Shown piece after piece: positions 9,372 through 18,509 of a stretch of 64,000 bases of DNA. The stretch's first letter is position 1, and each line of letters opens with the position of its first letter. Below the pieces are notes generated by a model. That model worked only from the letters and a program-made list of their open reading frames with translations. It did not search any database and was not told the DNA's origin. The stretch lies in contig SLRQ01000012.1 of assembly GCA_007130885.1 (NCBI GenBank), forward strand, positions 1 through 64,000. The letters run 5' to 3'. The DNA comes from Deltaproteobacteria bacterium. GTDB lineage: Bacteria > Myxococcota > Myxococcia > SLRQ01. A program made the translations under genes and the position numbers.

Positions 9372-10127
9372 TCATGAACCTGGCTTGAACAGCCCGGCAT
9401 ATATGCTTCGCATCGCGGTCCAGAAGGGTTCTCCAGACCCCGCCTTTCTCAATGTGGCGCCAAACATATCCGGCTCATATGGAAGAAAGCCCACCACGTC
9501 GAAGCCGCCGGCCTCTCTTTCGATCAAGGACTCATCGTCCTTGTCTCGCACTTTATTGCCAACCAAGCTTACCGAACCCACTCCGAGGTCCTTAGCTAGA
9601 CCGGCCGCTACCTTCGCCGTCTTCAGGCTGATCGCTGTGGGCTCGGTCACTATGAGCATGCGATCAACCCCCTGAGCCGTTCCGCGAGTGAGATGTTCTA
9701 TGCCGGCGCACATATCCAAGACGACGACATCGTCCTTTTCCAGGGCAAGAGCCCGAACCACCGCTTTCAAAAAAGAATTCTCGGGACAGTAGCAGGCAGT
9801 CGCCGCCTTCTTGATACTACCCATCTTAAGAAGCCTTACCCGTCCGCTTTGCAACGAGAAACGCTCGATGACATCGTCCACCTTGGGATTGAGAGAAAAA
9901 ATTCCTCCCTTTCCACCGGCCCTCTCCTCGATGATCTCCTTGAGATCCACGATGGGTGGTAGGCGCGAGATATCGGCGTCTTCGAATCCCAAAGCCATTC
10001 CCAGGCTCGCATCCGGATCGGCGTCAACGGCGTAAACAGAATGACCGTTCTCTTCGAACAGCCGAGTCAACGACGCTGATATGGTCGTCTTTCCTGCTCC
10101 ACCCTTGCCGGATATGGCGATCTTCAT
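9372..10127 (-). CDS. cooC: CooC/AcsF-type nickel-insertion ATPase (copy 1)
   Basis: MinD/ParA-like ATPase of the CooC/AcsF family, which helps insert nickel into CO dehydrogenase or acetyl-CoA synthase. The deviant Walker A motif GKGGAGKTT is at residues 7-15, DADPDASLG follows near 37, and the CxC motif (CYCPEN, near residue 112) that binds metal at the dimer interface is present. It shares the family fold with the copy at 12314 but is clearly a different paralogue, so one may serve AcsA and the other AcsB; that split is inference. It is encoded after acsV and before hdrC. Confidence 0.85.
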   Translation of the reverse strand: MKIAISGKGGAGKTTISASLTRLFEENGHSVYAVDADPDASLGMALGFEDADISRLPPIVDLKEIIEERAGGKGGIFSLNPKVDDVIERFSLQSGRVRLLKMGSIKKAATACYCPENSFLKAVVRALALEKDDVVVLDMCAGIEHLTRGTAQGVDRMLIVTEPTAISLKTAKVAAGLAKDLGVGSVSLVGNKVRDKDDESLIEREAGGFDVVGFLPYEPDMFGATLRKAGSGEPFWTAMRSIYAGLFKPGS

Positions 10128-10128
10128 C

Positions 10129-10365
10129 TCACTCCCGTTTCGGTCCTGAATCGTTGCGACAGAAATCTCGATGGCCTCGGGGGAATGCCTGATTCATGCT
10201 TAGCCCATGCAGCGGCGTTCTTATCACACTCTCGAAGCCATTTCTACGCACTGCGACAAAGATCGCGGAGGAACCCCTGTTGTCGGCCAAGAGCACCCTG
10301 TCAACCCCACTCTCTAGGGGAAGAAAACACCTTACTCCATTACATCCCTTACGGTACACGCTCAA
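10129..10365 (-). CDS. Possible small hypothetical protein between acsV and cooC copy 1
   Basis: An open frame of 78 codons exactly fills the space between acsV and the next cooC-like gene. It would begin with TTG overlapping the acsV stop and end 1 bp before the cooC start. I do not recognise the protein: there is no signal peptide, membrane segment or cysteine motif beyond three scattered cysteines. Tight packing argues for a gene; the TTG start, no clear ribosome site and Arg-rich composition argue against. It may simply be a 234-bp spacer with chance coding capacity. Confidence 0.3.
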   Translation of the reverse strand: MSVYRKGCNGVRCFLPLESGVDRVLLADNRGSSAIFVAVRRNGFESVIRTPLHGLSMNQAFPRGHRDFCRNDSGPKRE

Positions 10366-12317
10366 GAATCGTCGAGATCAGCCCGCATCCGGGCAGTTGG
10401 AAACAAGGAAAGATCCGTATGCGGCAGGAAACTAGCAGACACGAAGTGGTCCATGTAAGCGGGCTCGGTGCTAAGCTCGACATACGTCATATTGCCCGCC
10501 AACTCCTCCATTCTGTGGAAGGCTTTCCGAGAAAGAATCGCAAGCCTCGAGCCCTTCACCGAACTGTTGCCTAGAACCACGAACTTTTGGACTCCTATGT
10601 CTGGAAACATCCCTATCTTGACCGCGGCTTCGACATCCAGGTGGCTCCCAAAGGCTCCTGCCACATAGATGTGTTCCAATTCATCCAGATCCATTCCCAC
10701 GAACTCCGCCAAGTACCTTATTCCGGCGTACATTGCCGCTTTGGCTCGTATGAGGTTCTTGATGTCGGACTGGTAGATCGCAAGATCTCGGCTCAAGCCT
10801 GTCTCTTCGGCGAAAAGCAGAACGTAACAGGGATCGCCGGCATTCTTCCGGATCCGTCTACCGCCCACGCCGGTGAAGGTGCCGGACATATCCACCACAC
10901 CCGCGTCCAGCATAGCCGCCAAAAGCTCCACCAAGCCGGAACCACAGATACCTATCGGCCGCTCTCCACCGATAGTCTCCATGTGCACTACTTCCCCACC
11001 CTCCTCGATAGACACACGGTGCACCGCCCCTGGGACCGACCGCATTCCACAACTGATGCCGCTCCCTTCGAATGCCGGCCCCATCGAACACGCCGCAGCT
11101 ACCAGTAGGTCGTCGTTGCCCAGCACAACCTCGCCATTGGTCCCGACATCGACCAGCATTTCCTTCCGGTTTCCGTCACCAATTCGAGATACGAGGGTAC
11201 CCGCTACCACATCCCCTCCCACGTAGCTCCCTGGGCACGGAAGCACGAGAACATATCCATCGGGATTCATTCGAATCCCGACATCCTCGGCCTTGAAAGG
11301 AGGGAAGCCGGCGGTGGCAGACACATACGGCTCAAGGCGAATATTCCTTGGGTCGACTCCCAAAAAGAGGTGTGCCATGACCGTGTTGCCGGATACTACA
11401 GCACAATGGATTGTTCCCTCATCGAGCCCGGCCGCTTCCAAAGCACTGCCGATGAGACGGTTCGTCGTTTCTAGAACAGCTTGTCGTACCTCCTCGAGAG
11501 CTTCCTGACTTCTCGAAGCCGCGACCACTCTCGTTATTACATCCTCTCCGTAAACAAACTGACCATTGTAAGTCACGAGCCGCTGAAGCGTCCGTCCACT
11601 GCTAGTATCGACAAGGTATACAGCCACGGTGGTAGTGCCGATATCAACCGCGAGTCCGATACATGGCTCATCATCCCCACCCGGCCGCAGACTCACCACT
11701 TCCCATCTCTCCCCCGTCTTCACCAAGCCGGCGGTTACTTTCCAGTCCCCCTTCCGAAGAATCGACGGAAGATTGCGTAGCACCGAGATGCTTATGTCAA
11801 ACGGACCCTGCCATGAAAGGGAGCTTCCCAAAGCACGGGATAGGCGTTGCCAATCGCTGACGGTGTCCCCCAAAGCCGGCTCATTGAGCGAAACAGAAAC
11901 TTCTCGAACCACAGGGTTCAATGAGTACTCATCAAGACCCGCCTCTTGCCGGCCTGCATCCACTTCCGAGTGCAAGATTGTCGCTCGAGAATCACCGAGT
12001 CGGGACTCGAGTGGGATCTCCACGGTCAGGTCTTCTTTAGCTCTGGTTCGGCACGATAAGGCTTCTCTATCATCCTCACATACTTCGGCGCCCAAATCGG
12101 TGGTCACCCGTCCTGAAAGAACCCGTACGCGACACTTTCCACAGGTTCCCTCACCCCCACACGCACTAGCAATCTCGATACCAGCTCTCAGAGCGGCATC
12201 TCGAATTGTCTCCTCCGGTCCCACCTCCACCCAGACACCTTCAGGAAGGAACCGAATACGATGACCGGGCAGATGAAAACCGGCTTCCTTCGGGCTAGCC
12301 GGCGAACCTGTCTTCAC
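10362..12317 (-). CDS. acsV: AcsV, reductive activator of the corrinoid iron-sulfur protein
   Basis: This 651-residue protein belongs to the ASKHA-ATPase/[2Fe-2S] activator family (RACo). It uses ATP to drive electrons onto oxidised Co(II) in the corrinoid protein so it can accept a methyl group again. The N-terminal plant-type ferredoxin domain has C53, C59, C62 and C89. The central and C-terminal regions contain ASKHA nucleotide-binding segments such as GLAVDIGTTTVAVYLVD near 225 and DVGTNGEVVLG near 395. The start overlaps the cooC stop by 4 bp. Its place among acsE, acsC and cooC fits corrinoid-protein repair. Confidence 0.9.
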   Translation of the reverse strand: MKTGSPASPKEAGFHLPGHRIRFLPEGVWVEVGPEETIRDAALRAGIEIASACGGEGTCGKCRVRVLSGRVTTDLGAEVCEDDREALSCRTRAKEDLTVEIPLESRLGDSRATILHSEVDAGRQEAGLDEYSLNPVVREVSVSLNEPALGDTVSDWQRLSRALGSSLSWQGPFDISISVLRNLPSILRKGDWKVTAGLVKTGERWEVVSLRPGGDDEPCIGLAVDIGTTTVAVYLVDTSSGRTLQRLVTYNGQFVYGEDVITRVVAASRSQEALEEVRQAVLETTNRLIGSALEAAGLDEGTIHCAVVSGNTVMAHLFLGVDPRNIRLEPYVSATAGFPPFKAEDVGIRMNPDGYVLVLPCPGSYVGGDVVAGTLVSRIGDGNRKEMLVDVGTNGEVVLGNDDLLVAAACSMGPAFEGSGISCGMRSVPGAVHRVSIEEGGEVVHMETIGGERPIGICGSGLVELLAAMLDAGVVDMSGTFTGVGGRRIRKNAGDPCYVLLFAEETGLSRDLAIYQSDIKNLIRAKAAMYAGIRYLAEFVGMDLDELEHIYVAGAFGSHLDVEAAVKIGMFPDIGVQKFVVLGNSSVKGSRLAILSRKAFHRMEELAGNMTYVELSTEPAYMDHFVSASFLPHTDLSLFPTARMRADLDDS

Positions 12318-13066
12318 ACCCCAATCCTTTCCACCATCTGACGCACGGCAACATATGCAGGTGAGTCATCGGGCAAGTCGAAAAACGGTCGGCCTTCGAC
12401 ATCGAAGCGAGTCACCAGGGGGTCTTGAGGAATCACTCCACCAAGCGGCAAGCCGGTAGCCTCTATTTCGGATTTGAGCTCATCAACCTGCGTCTCGGTT
12501 GCGCGAATCAGCACGAAATAAATCCCTTTGGGATCCAGCTTGAGCGTCTTGACAAGCTCACCAATTCTAGCCGCCGACCGAACACCTCGTACGGTTGGGT
12601 CGCTGGTGACGAGCATGACATCAACATCCTGGGCAATGCGCCTGCTTAGGTGCTCCATACCGGCTTCGTTATCCATTACGGTATAGGCGTAGTTTTGACA
12701 AAGCTGGCTGATATAGCTGCGAAGAATGTCGTTTGGAGCACAGTAGCATCCGGGACCTTCCGGCCCACCCATAGTCAACAGATCGAATTTCTTGGTCTCG
12801 GTGAGAGCAGCGTGCAGTTTATACTCGAGGTAAGCGTGCTTGGTCATTCCGGGAGGCACTGCATCGATGTCCTTTACGCTGGCCAGTATTTCAGCCACGG
12901 TCCCTTTGACCTGCTCTCCAAGGGCCTCGCCAAGGTTGGAGTTTGGATCGGCATCCACCGCCAATACCGGTGTCTTCCCACTCTCGCAGAAGGTCCTGGT
13001 AAGCAGAGCCGATAGAGTGGTCTTTCCCGTTCCTCCCTTTCCTGCAATCGAGATGTGCTTTTTCAT
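12314..13066 (-). CDS. cooC: CooC-type CO dehydrogenase maturation ATPase (copy 2)
   Basis: Nickel-insertion ATPase of the CooC family. It has the deviant Walker A motif GKGGTGKTT at residues 8-16, the DADPNSNLGEALG segment near 40 and the metal-binding CYC motif near residue 107. GMEHLSRR and TSDPTVRGV are typical later family motifs. At 250 residues it is full length. It is coupled on both sides: 4-bp overlaps with the DUF3786 gene upstream and acsV downstream. The copy at 9372 differs substantially, so this is not a recent duplication. Confidence 0.9.
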   Translation of the reverse strand: MKKHISIAGKGGTGKTTLSALLTRTFCESGKTPVLAVDADPNSNLGEALGEQVKGTVAEILASVKDIDAVPPGMTKHAYLEYKLHAALTETKKFDLLTMGGPEGPGCYCAPNDILRSYISQLCQNYAYTVMDNEAGMEHLSRRIAQDVDVMLVTSDPTVRGVRSAARIGELVKTLKLDPKGIYFVLIRATETQVDELKSEIEATGLPLGGVIPQDPLVTRFDVEGRPFFDLPDDSPAYVAVRQMVERIGV

Positions 13067-13740
13067 TTATTCTCTTCCATCAAGGCTCTTCCACGTTTCA
13101 CTAACTCTGTCACCAGGATCTCCGCCGCAATAGCCGCTCCCTCCGTATCCAGGTAACCTTCGACGGATGAGTCGAAGAGAATGCTTGCCGAAGGCGCAAA
13201 CTCCTCGTCGCCCTGCCAGAGCACCACCTTCAAGGGAACTCTTGGAAGCACGTCGACCTCGAAGGCGAGGTCACCCTGACCTTCCAGAAACCTCGCGTCC
13301 AGGGTTTCCGCCGCCGAATGAAGGCGGGACGGCTCCTTGCCGAACTCTCGCGCCAGCCTGCCTGTCGAGCGACCCGAAAAAGGTCCTATATATAAAAATC
13401 CACTAGGCAGAGCTCTGAAATCCAAGTCAACACCTTCCAGAGGGCGACCATCAGCGCGTAGCAGGTACTGAACGACCAAGCACGCCGTGCGAATGGGCTC
13501 TTCCCCGCCCCTTTCCTTGGTCACGGTACCATCAGATAAAGCGACGAGCTTTCGTTCACCCAAGAGCGCAACGGCCAACCCGTCCGGAACCAACTCCCCT
13601 CCACTCATTCGGCATAGGGCTTGTTGATCCGCTCGAACAAACTGCTCCCGAGCAAGCCGGTAAGCCAATTGGACTCCGGGCCAACTCGGCTTTGCCTTCT
13701 TCCCGTCAGATCCTTTTGGAGAGATAGCTTTGCTGGTCAT
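13063..13740 (-). CDS. DUF3786-family protein, acs-cluster associated
   Basis: About 225 residues; the pattern (PSWPGVQLAYRLAREQF near the start, GDEEFAPSASILFD near the end) fits the DUF3786 family, whose members cluster with acs and corrinoid genes in anaerobes. The biochemical role is unknown. There is no signal peptide or membrane segment, so it is probably cytoplasmic. I chose ATG 13740 because GGAGGG lies four bases upstream; a GTG at 13761 would add seven residues but has no comparable site. The end overlaps cooC by 4 bp. A role in CODH/ACS or corrinoid-protein assembly is inferred only from position. Confidence 0.75.
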   Translation of the reverse strand: MTSKAISPKGSDGKKAKPSWPGVQLAYRLAREQFVRADQQALCRMSGGELVPDGLAVALLGERKLVALSDGTVTKERGGEEPIRTACLVVQYLLRADGRPLEGVDLDFRALPSGFLYIGPFSGRSTGRLAREFGKEPSRLHSAAETLDARFLEGQGDLAFEVDVLPRVPLKVVLWQGDEEFAPSASILFDSSVEGYLDTEGAAIAAEILVTELVKRGRALMEENK

Positions 13741-13901
13741 GAGCCCTCCATTGGAGCGCACTCTTTGTGTTGCCTTGAACCGACTCCTTCGCGCAGCGAG
13801 AAGTCACAGCCCAAACTGCAACCCTGTTGTTCCCACCGCGGAATAGGATCGGCAGATCCCGCTGCAAAGCTGTCAAACACGCCGGCGTGCGGCGCATTCC
13901 C

Positions 13902-14780
13902 TCAATTTGTCAGCCAGGAGTCCGAGTAGAGCTCCTTACCCAGCAGAACCCGCGTGGTCTTGGCGTACTCGCGTTCCTTATCGGAAAGCTTCGAAAGATC
14001 CGGCTCCTCGCCATCCATCATTCCATGAACGAGCTCGAGAATCTCCGGCATCTTGCCTTTTGCAAGAGCAACTAACTCATCATCGAAAGCATCCACGATG
14101 GCCGAGTATAGGCCGTGTTTCATGAGCATCGCCAAATAGGTGCGGTTGAGGTACGGCCGCAGCTCGTTTGGAACACCGTTCGAAACATTAGAAAGCCCGA
14201 CTATAGACCGAGTTCCGGGTGTGATCTCCTGGAGAATGCTCATGGCCTCAACGCATGAGAGCACCTGGTTGATATCCACACCAACTGGAGTAGCTATCGG
14301 ATCAATCCAAATGTCTTCCATCGGAACACCTGCTTCCGCGGCGACCATGACTAGTTCAGCCGCGAAAGTCGCCCTTTCGTCAGTGTCCCTGGGCATTCCT
14401 TCTCTACCCCAAAGCAGGCCGATCATACTGGCACCATGCTCAACGACAGCCGGGAGCAAGTGCTCGATTCGCTCTGGTTGAAGCGATACCGAGTTCACCA
14501 AGGCCTTACCTTTGTGAACACGTAAACCGGCCTTGATGGCATTGGCATTGGTGGTGTCGAGCGACAGCGGAAGATCAACCACTTCATGTACCGTCTTGAC
14601 CACCCATTCCATCGTCTCCTCGCCGTGCTTACGCGCCGGTCCGATGTTGATGTCCAGGTAGTCTATTCCCGCTTCAGCCTGCTTTACCGCGAGATCCTGA
14701 ATGGGCTTGGCGTCCCGATCTCGAATAGCCGGCCCATAGGTCTTAGAAATGATGTTGATGTTTTCACCGACGAGAATCAT
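13902..14780 (-). CDS. acsE: Methyl-THF:corrinoid iron-sulfur protein methyltransferase
   Basis: AcsE moves the methyl group from methyl-THF to Co(I) of the corrinoid iron-sulfur protein. The 292-residue pterin-binding TIM barrel shows the expected signatures: MILVGENINIISK at the N-terminus, YLDINIGPA near 45, SLDTTNANAI near 75, and IVGLSNVSNG near 195 that contributes to methyl-THF binding. It lies 11 bp after acsC and precedes a 161-bp gap before the DUF3786 gene. It links the folate branch (metF/metV) to the carbonyl branch (acsA/acsB). Confidence 0.95.
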   Translation of the reverse strand: MILVGENINIISKTYGPAIRDRDAKPIQDLAVKQAEAGIDYLDINIGPARKHGEETMEWVVKTVHEVVDLPLSLDTTNANAIKAGLRVHKGKALVNSVSLQPERIEHLLPAVVEHGASMIGLLWGREGMPRDTDERATFAAELVMVAAEAGVPMEDIWIDPIATPVGVDINQVLSCVEAMSILQEITPGTRSIVGLSNVSNGVPNELRPYLNRTYLAMLMKHGLYSAIVDAFDDELVALAKGKMPEILELVHGMMDGEEPDLSKLSDKEREYAKTTRVLLGKELYSDSWLTN

Positions 14781-14791
14781 ACCGCTGCCTC

Positions 14792-16141
14792 CTATTCAAA
14801 GGGCCATCTCTTGAGAAATGCCGGCACATTGGCTGCTTCTCTCGGGCCGATGATAATTTGCCAGTCAGGCAGCTCGTCCTCGAGGGCTCCGCTCTCAGGG
14901 GCCAGGTAACCGGGGATTATGAGCTTCCTGTGGTTCACCTTCTCCGCGATACCGCACTTCTTGACGAAAAGACCGATCAAATCGCCGCTGAACTTGCCAC
15001 CCGCCCATGCGGTAAGCACGGAGAGGCCCTCGGTATCCTTGACCAAAAGCCATGAAGGCACCCGGCTGTTCTCTATCTCTCCCGACAAAACGAAGTATGT
15101 GAGGGAGAAGTTGCTGGTAACCATAACAGGTGAGGACTCATCCGGATTGCCAAGCGGATAGATACCTTCCGTAGTGGCTAGAGGCCTTTGAGGATCAGTG
15201 TATATGTTGAGCCTTCCGACCAGGAGAGGGAAGAGGTGAGCGGGTTCCAGATCGGACAGCACGAGGATGCTTGCATACTTGGCCATGAAAACAGACGCCA
15301 TCAGCGCCTCGTGAGCCGGGTCATCAGTCATCTCGGATGGTATAACGATGGTCGGATAACCCAGTTCCTTGATCTTGGCCACCAGTGCGGCTCTCCGGAT
15401 ACCTACCTGGTCACGCAGTGCCTCATGCATGGAGCGGACGCCGGAGTCGAGAACAATGTCCTTCAGTCCGGCTGCGGTAAGCTTCTTTGCAAGCTCAGCC
15501 GTTTCATCAAGGTTCTTCCCTTTCGCAGCCACGGGACACTTGTGCTTCAACGCCAACTCCGCGACCTCGTCCACGTTTTCGGCGGTAGCCGCGTAGAGCA
15601 ACGGCTTTCTCTCAGCGCATACCGACGCTCCGGCTTCAAGCACGCCTGCATCCGCCGCACAAAGTAGAAGTGCGACTTCACTTTTCTCGGTTACGTGCTC
15701 GACCAAAGCCTTGAACTTGGAGGCATCGCCCGAGTCCGCTCGAAGAGCAACCATATCAGCACGCAGAGTGACACCTACACGGTCGTACGTAAGCTCTTCT
15801 AGCTTCTTCAGCCGCTCATCGACCTCGCCTTGATCCATGGTGTCTGAAATGAGAACCGCAATCGCGGAAGGGTTTTCAAACCGCTTCTCATGGCGAAACA
15901 GCACTGTCTCCCCACCGATCTTGACCTCACGTTCGCCGGTACCAATCGCGACGGTACGCATCGGCGGTGCGGCCATGTCGACCAGCTTTTCCTTCGCCTC
16001 TTCCGATACATGCGGACAAGCGGCCAACTCCGCTTTACCACCGGCAAGGTTCATGGCGAAAGCAAGACAGGTAGGTACTCCGCAATCGCCGCAGTTCGTC
16101 CGCGGAAGCATCTTGAAGATCTCTATCCCGGAAAGGGCCAT
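14792..16141 (-). CDS. acsC: Corrinoid iron-sulfur protein large subunit (CODH/ACS gamma)
   Basis: AcsC carries the [4Fe-4S] cluster and, with AcsD, the cobalamin that shuttles the methyl group to acetyl-CoA synthase. The N-terminal cluster ligands are at C17, C20, C25 and C42, matching the family spacing. A TIM-barrel region and a C-terminal B12-binding region follow; total length 449 is normal. It is transcribed after acsB across a 150-bp spacer that contains a GC-rich hairpin, and is followed closely by acsE. Confidence 0.95.
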   Translation of the reverse strand: MALSGIEIFKMLPRTNCGDCGVPTCLAFAMNLAGGKAELAACPHVSEEAKEKLVDMAAPPMRTVAIGTGEREVKIGGETVLFRHEKRFENPSAIAVLISDTMDQGEVDERLKKLEELTYDRVGVTLRADMVALRADSGDASKFKALVEHVTEKSEVALLLCAADAGVLEAGASVCAERKPLLYAATAENVDEVAELALKHKCPVAAKGKNLDETAELAKKLTAAGLKDIVLDSGVRSMHEALRDQVGIRRAALVAKIKELGYPTIVIPSEMTDDPAHEALMASVFMAKYASILVLSDLEPAHLFPLLVGRLNIYTDPQRPLATTEGIYPLGNPDESSPVMVTSNFSLTYFVLSGEIENSRVPSWLLVKDTEGLSVLTAWAGGKFSGDLIGLFVKKCGIAEKVNHRKLIIPGYLAPESGALEDELPDWQIIIGPREAANVPAFLKRWPFE

Positions 16142-16157
16142 CTCTTTCCTCCTTGAG

Positions 16158-16177
16158 GGGCGACGCTTGCGCCGCCC
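16158..16177 (-). other. GC-rich intercistronic hairpin between acsB and acsC
   Basis: An inverted repeat with eight-base arms (one mismatch) around a CTTG/CAAG tetraloop lies 16 bp upstream of the acsC start in the acsB-acsC spacer. No T-run follows, so it is unlikely to be an intrinsic terminator. It could stabilise or process the polycistronic mRNA and tune the acsC level. Confidence 0.45.
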
Positions 16178-16291
16178 TTACTCTTCGTATGTAGGTGTTT
16201 GGTTTTCCGCTTTTGCGCTTCTCGGGGACAGGCCATCATTGCCGCGAGGCAGGACCAGTTTCCCGCCGCGCCATTTTCAGATGAAGCTCAC

Positions 16292-18496
16292 TTACATCAG
16301 CGGATCCATCTTCAGTGCGGGATGTCCAACCTTCTCGAGGAAAGGAAGAATCTCATCCTCGGTGACACCCACACTCTCATCGGCAATCTTGTCCATGAAA
16401 TCAGGCACGCCCAACTCCTCGGCCCGCTTGGCAAGCCGTGGGCCAATCTCTTCCTTGAGAGACTTGGGCATCCACACGAGCCGCAAGAGACCACCATCAC
16501 CGCTGATGAACTTACGCTGTGTGATGTAGTACTTGCTGTGACCGACGAATCCCGGCGAGCTCACACCGCCGCCAATCGTCCCCGCGAGCGTCGTGAATTT
16601 CATACCGCACGGTGTCATGTCGGCATACTCGCGACTCACCGTCATAACCCCGTTGCACATCGGAAGAATCGCGGCAATACACTCGCAGCAGCCGCAGGTC
16701 GTCATCGGAGAGTGCAGGATGCTGTAAAAGTTGAACTCCGTGATTGAACCGCGCGAAGCCTTCGCCACAAACTCGTTCACGCCCTTGAACTGTCCAAGCT
16801 TGGGGTCCAGCACCTCTCCCTTGTTCACCGGCTGGTTGGGGCCCGTGGGACTGATTTCATACGCCGCTTTGCAATCCAGTGCGTTGTACGCGCCGCACAG
16901 CCCGGTTCGCTCCGGACTGATGACGCAGACATGCGACGGAGCGAACGACTGACACAGCGTGCATGAGTAGTACATCTCTGTGTCCTCGTCGGTCATTCCC
17001 TCGATGCGATCGTCCCTTATCTTGTAAATGCCGCGGGCTTCTTCCAGAACTTCAGTGACCTTGGCTTCATCCGTGTAGATCTTGACCTGCACCTTGTCGA
17101 GGATGCTTCCGAAGTCCTGATGAAGCTTGGCATGCAGTATCGAGCCTATATGGTCCAGCGTGAAGCCTTTATCCTTCGCCGCGGTGCTAAACCTGTACCA
17201 GGCGATATCTCGCTGGCCGATATGCATTACGCCTTGGGCGTAGTTCACGAGATGGTGAATCTGACGCTCGAGAATGGGCTCGAAGTCCTCCTGCATCTTC
17301 CTGCCGGCAACCTCAACTACAACTGCCAAAGGAAGCTTCGCGCCGGCTTCGATGTCATCGAAGTTCTTGCCCACGACCTCGATCTTGCCATCCTCCACCT
17401 CGTCCATGCGCTTCATCTGGCATAGCTCGACTGCTTGTGAAGCGCTTCCGCCACACTCGAGGAAGAGTTCATCCTTGCGAACCCTCTCTCCCTCGAATGC
17501 AGGGCCATACGAGACGGGCACGGGCACCTCGGCTACCGCCACCTTCAAGCCTCGCACCTCTATCGCCTTGGATATGATCTCGTCGTGCTTGATTCCCGAA
17601 ACTACGTGCTCGTAAGTGCACACGCCCGTCGGCAGAATCTCGGGAATATCCGAATCAGCGATCGTCGGGAAGCCCCAGTTGATTGCACCGGCCGCGTTCG
17701 CGTACCACTCGTCGGAGACCGGCCCCAGCGCGACCACGAAGGCGAAGACGCGCTCCTTGTTGTAAAGCAGGATATTCTTGAAGTCGCCGGGCTTGAGACC
17801 ACCGAACGCCATGGCTGCCCTCGTGGCGAAACCGATGGCGAACACTGCCGCGGAGATCTCCGGACCGAACGAGACAAGGCGGGTGGGCCATCCTACCTGA
17901 ACGCCCGCATTGACGAGCTGCTCGGACATGCGCGCACCGTTGTTCTCGGCTCCCATGAACACGTACAGGTTCTTACGCTGCAGCTCATGCGCCATGTCAA
18001 CGGCGACCTGCGGATCCTCGGGTGCACCGACTATCGCAGCGAACCCTGGGGCTGATCCATCGACGAACTCCACGCCGCGCTTACGCATTATGATGTCGTC
18101 GGCGGCGCCCAGCCAGATGCGATCCCCCACCGGCTCCTCACCGGTCACGTAGAAATCGGGATCCACCAGGTATCGAATCGCCTCGGACATCTCCCCTGCC
18201 CATAGCGTTACCATCCCGGCATCGAGAACGTTTCCGAGATACGGCAGGTGGATGCCTTCATCCACCTGTGGCGGGAGATACTCTCGGCACTTCTTGAAGA
18301 CTCCCTCCATGTCTCCGAGCGTCTCCACGGGAGTCCCGAGGATCCCATAGATGATTGGGAGGTAATACGTGGTGTTCGGGAAACCCACTTCCTGTTTTGG
18401 GCCCCACTTATCCATCGCTTCGCGCCAGTTGTTCTCGGCGCTGGAGATGAGCTTATGAGCCCCTCTAATTGCTGACGATGCGATTATCTTGGACAT
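16292..18496 (-). CDS. acsB: Acetyl-CoA synthase catalytic subunit
   Basis: AcsB joins CO, a methyl group and CoA into acetyl-CoA at the A-cluster. The protein is full bacterial length (734 residues) with the N-terminal domain that docks CO dehydrogenase, unlike the shorter archaeal form. The cluster ligands I count are C512, C515, C524 and C534, and the Ni-binding Cys-Gly-Cys is C601-G-C603. Each is six higher than the known Moorella positions, so the active site is intact. It lies 13 bp downstream of acsA. The upstream acsA and downstream acsC/acsE complete the carbonyl branch. Confidence 0.97.
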   Translation of the reverse strand: MSKIIASSAIRGAHKLISSAENNWREAMDKWGPKQEVGFPNTTYYLPIIYGILGTPVETLGDMEGVFKKCREYLPPQVDEGIHLPYLGNVLDAGMVTLWAGEMSEAIRYLVDPDFYVTGEEPVGDRIWLGAADDIIMRKRGVEFVDGSAPGFAAIVGAPEDPQVAVDMAHELQRKNLYVFMGAENNGARMSEQLVNAGVQVGWPTRLVSFGPEISAAVFAIGFATRAAMAFGGLKPGDFKNILLYNKERVFAFVVALGPVSDEWYANAAGAINWGFPTIADSDIPEILPTGVCTYEHVVSGIKHDEIISKAIEVRGLKVAVAEVPVPVSYGPAFEGERVRKDELFLECGGSASQAVELCQMKRMDEVEDGKIEVVGKNFDDIEAGAKLPLAVVVEVAGRKMQEDFEPILERQIHHLVNYAQGVMHIGQRDIAWYRFSTAAKDKGFTLDHIGSILHAKLHQDFGSILDKVQVKIYTDEAKVTEVLEEARGIYKIRDDRIEGMTDEDTEMYYSCTLCQSFAPSHVCVISPERTGLCGAYNALDCKAAYEISPTGPNQPVNKGEVLDPKLGQFKGVNEFVAKASRGSITEFNFYSILHSPMTTCGCCECIAAILPMCNGVMTVSREYADMTPCGMKFTTLAGTIGGGVSSPGFVGHSKYYITQRKFISGDGGLLRLVWMPKSLKEEIGPRLAKRAEELGVPDFMDKIADESVGVTEDEILPFLEKVGHPALKMDPLM

Positions 18497-18509
18497 TTTT
18501 TATCCTTCC

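Noticed and set aside
13878..13889. Palindrome CACGCCGGCGTG after acsE as a terminator
   Set aside because: The usable stem is only about four base pairs and only three T residues follow.
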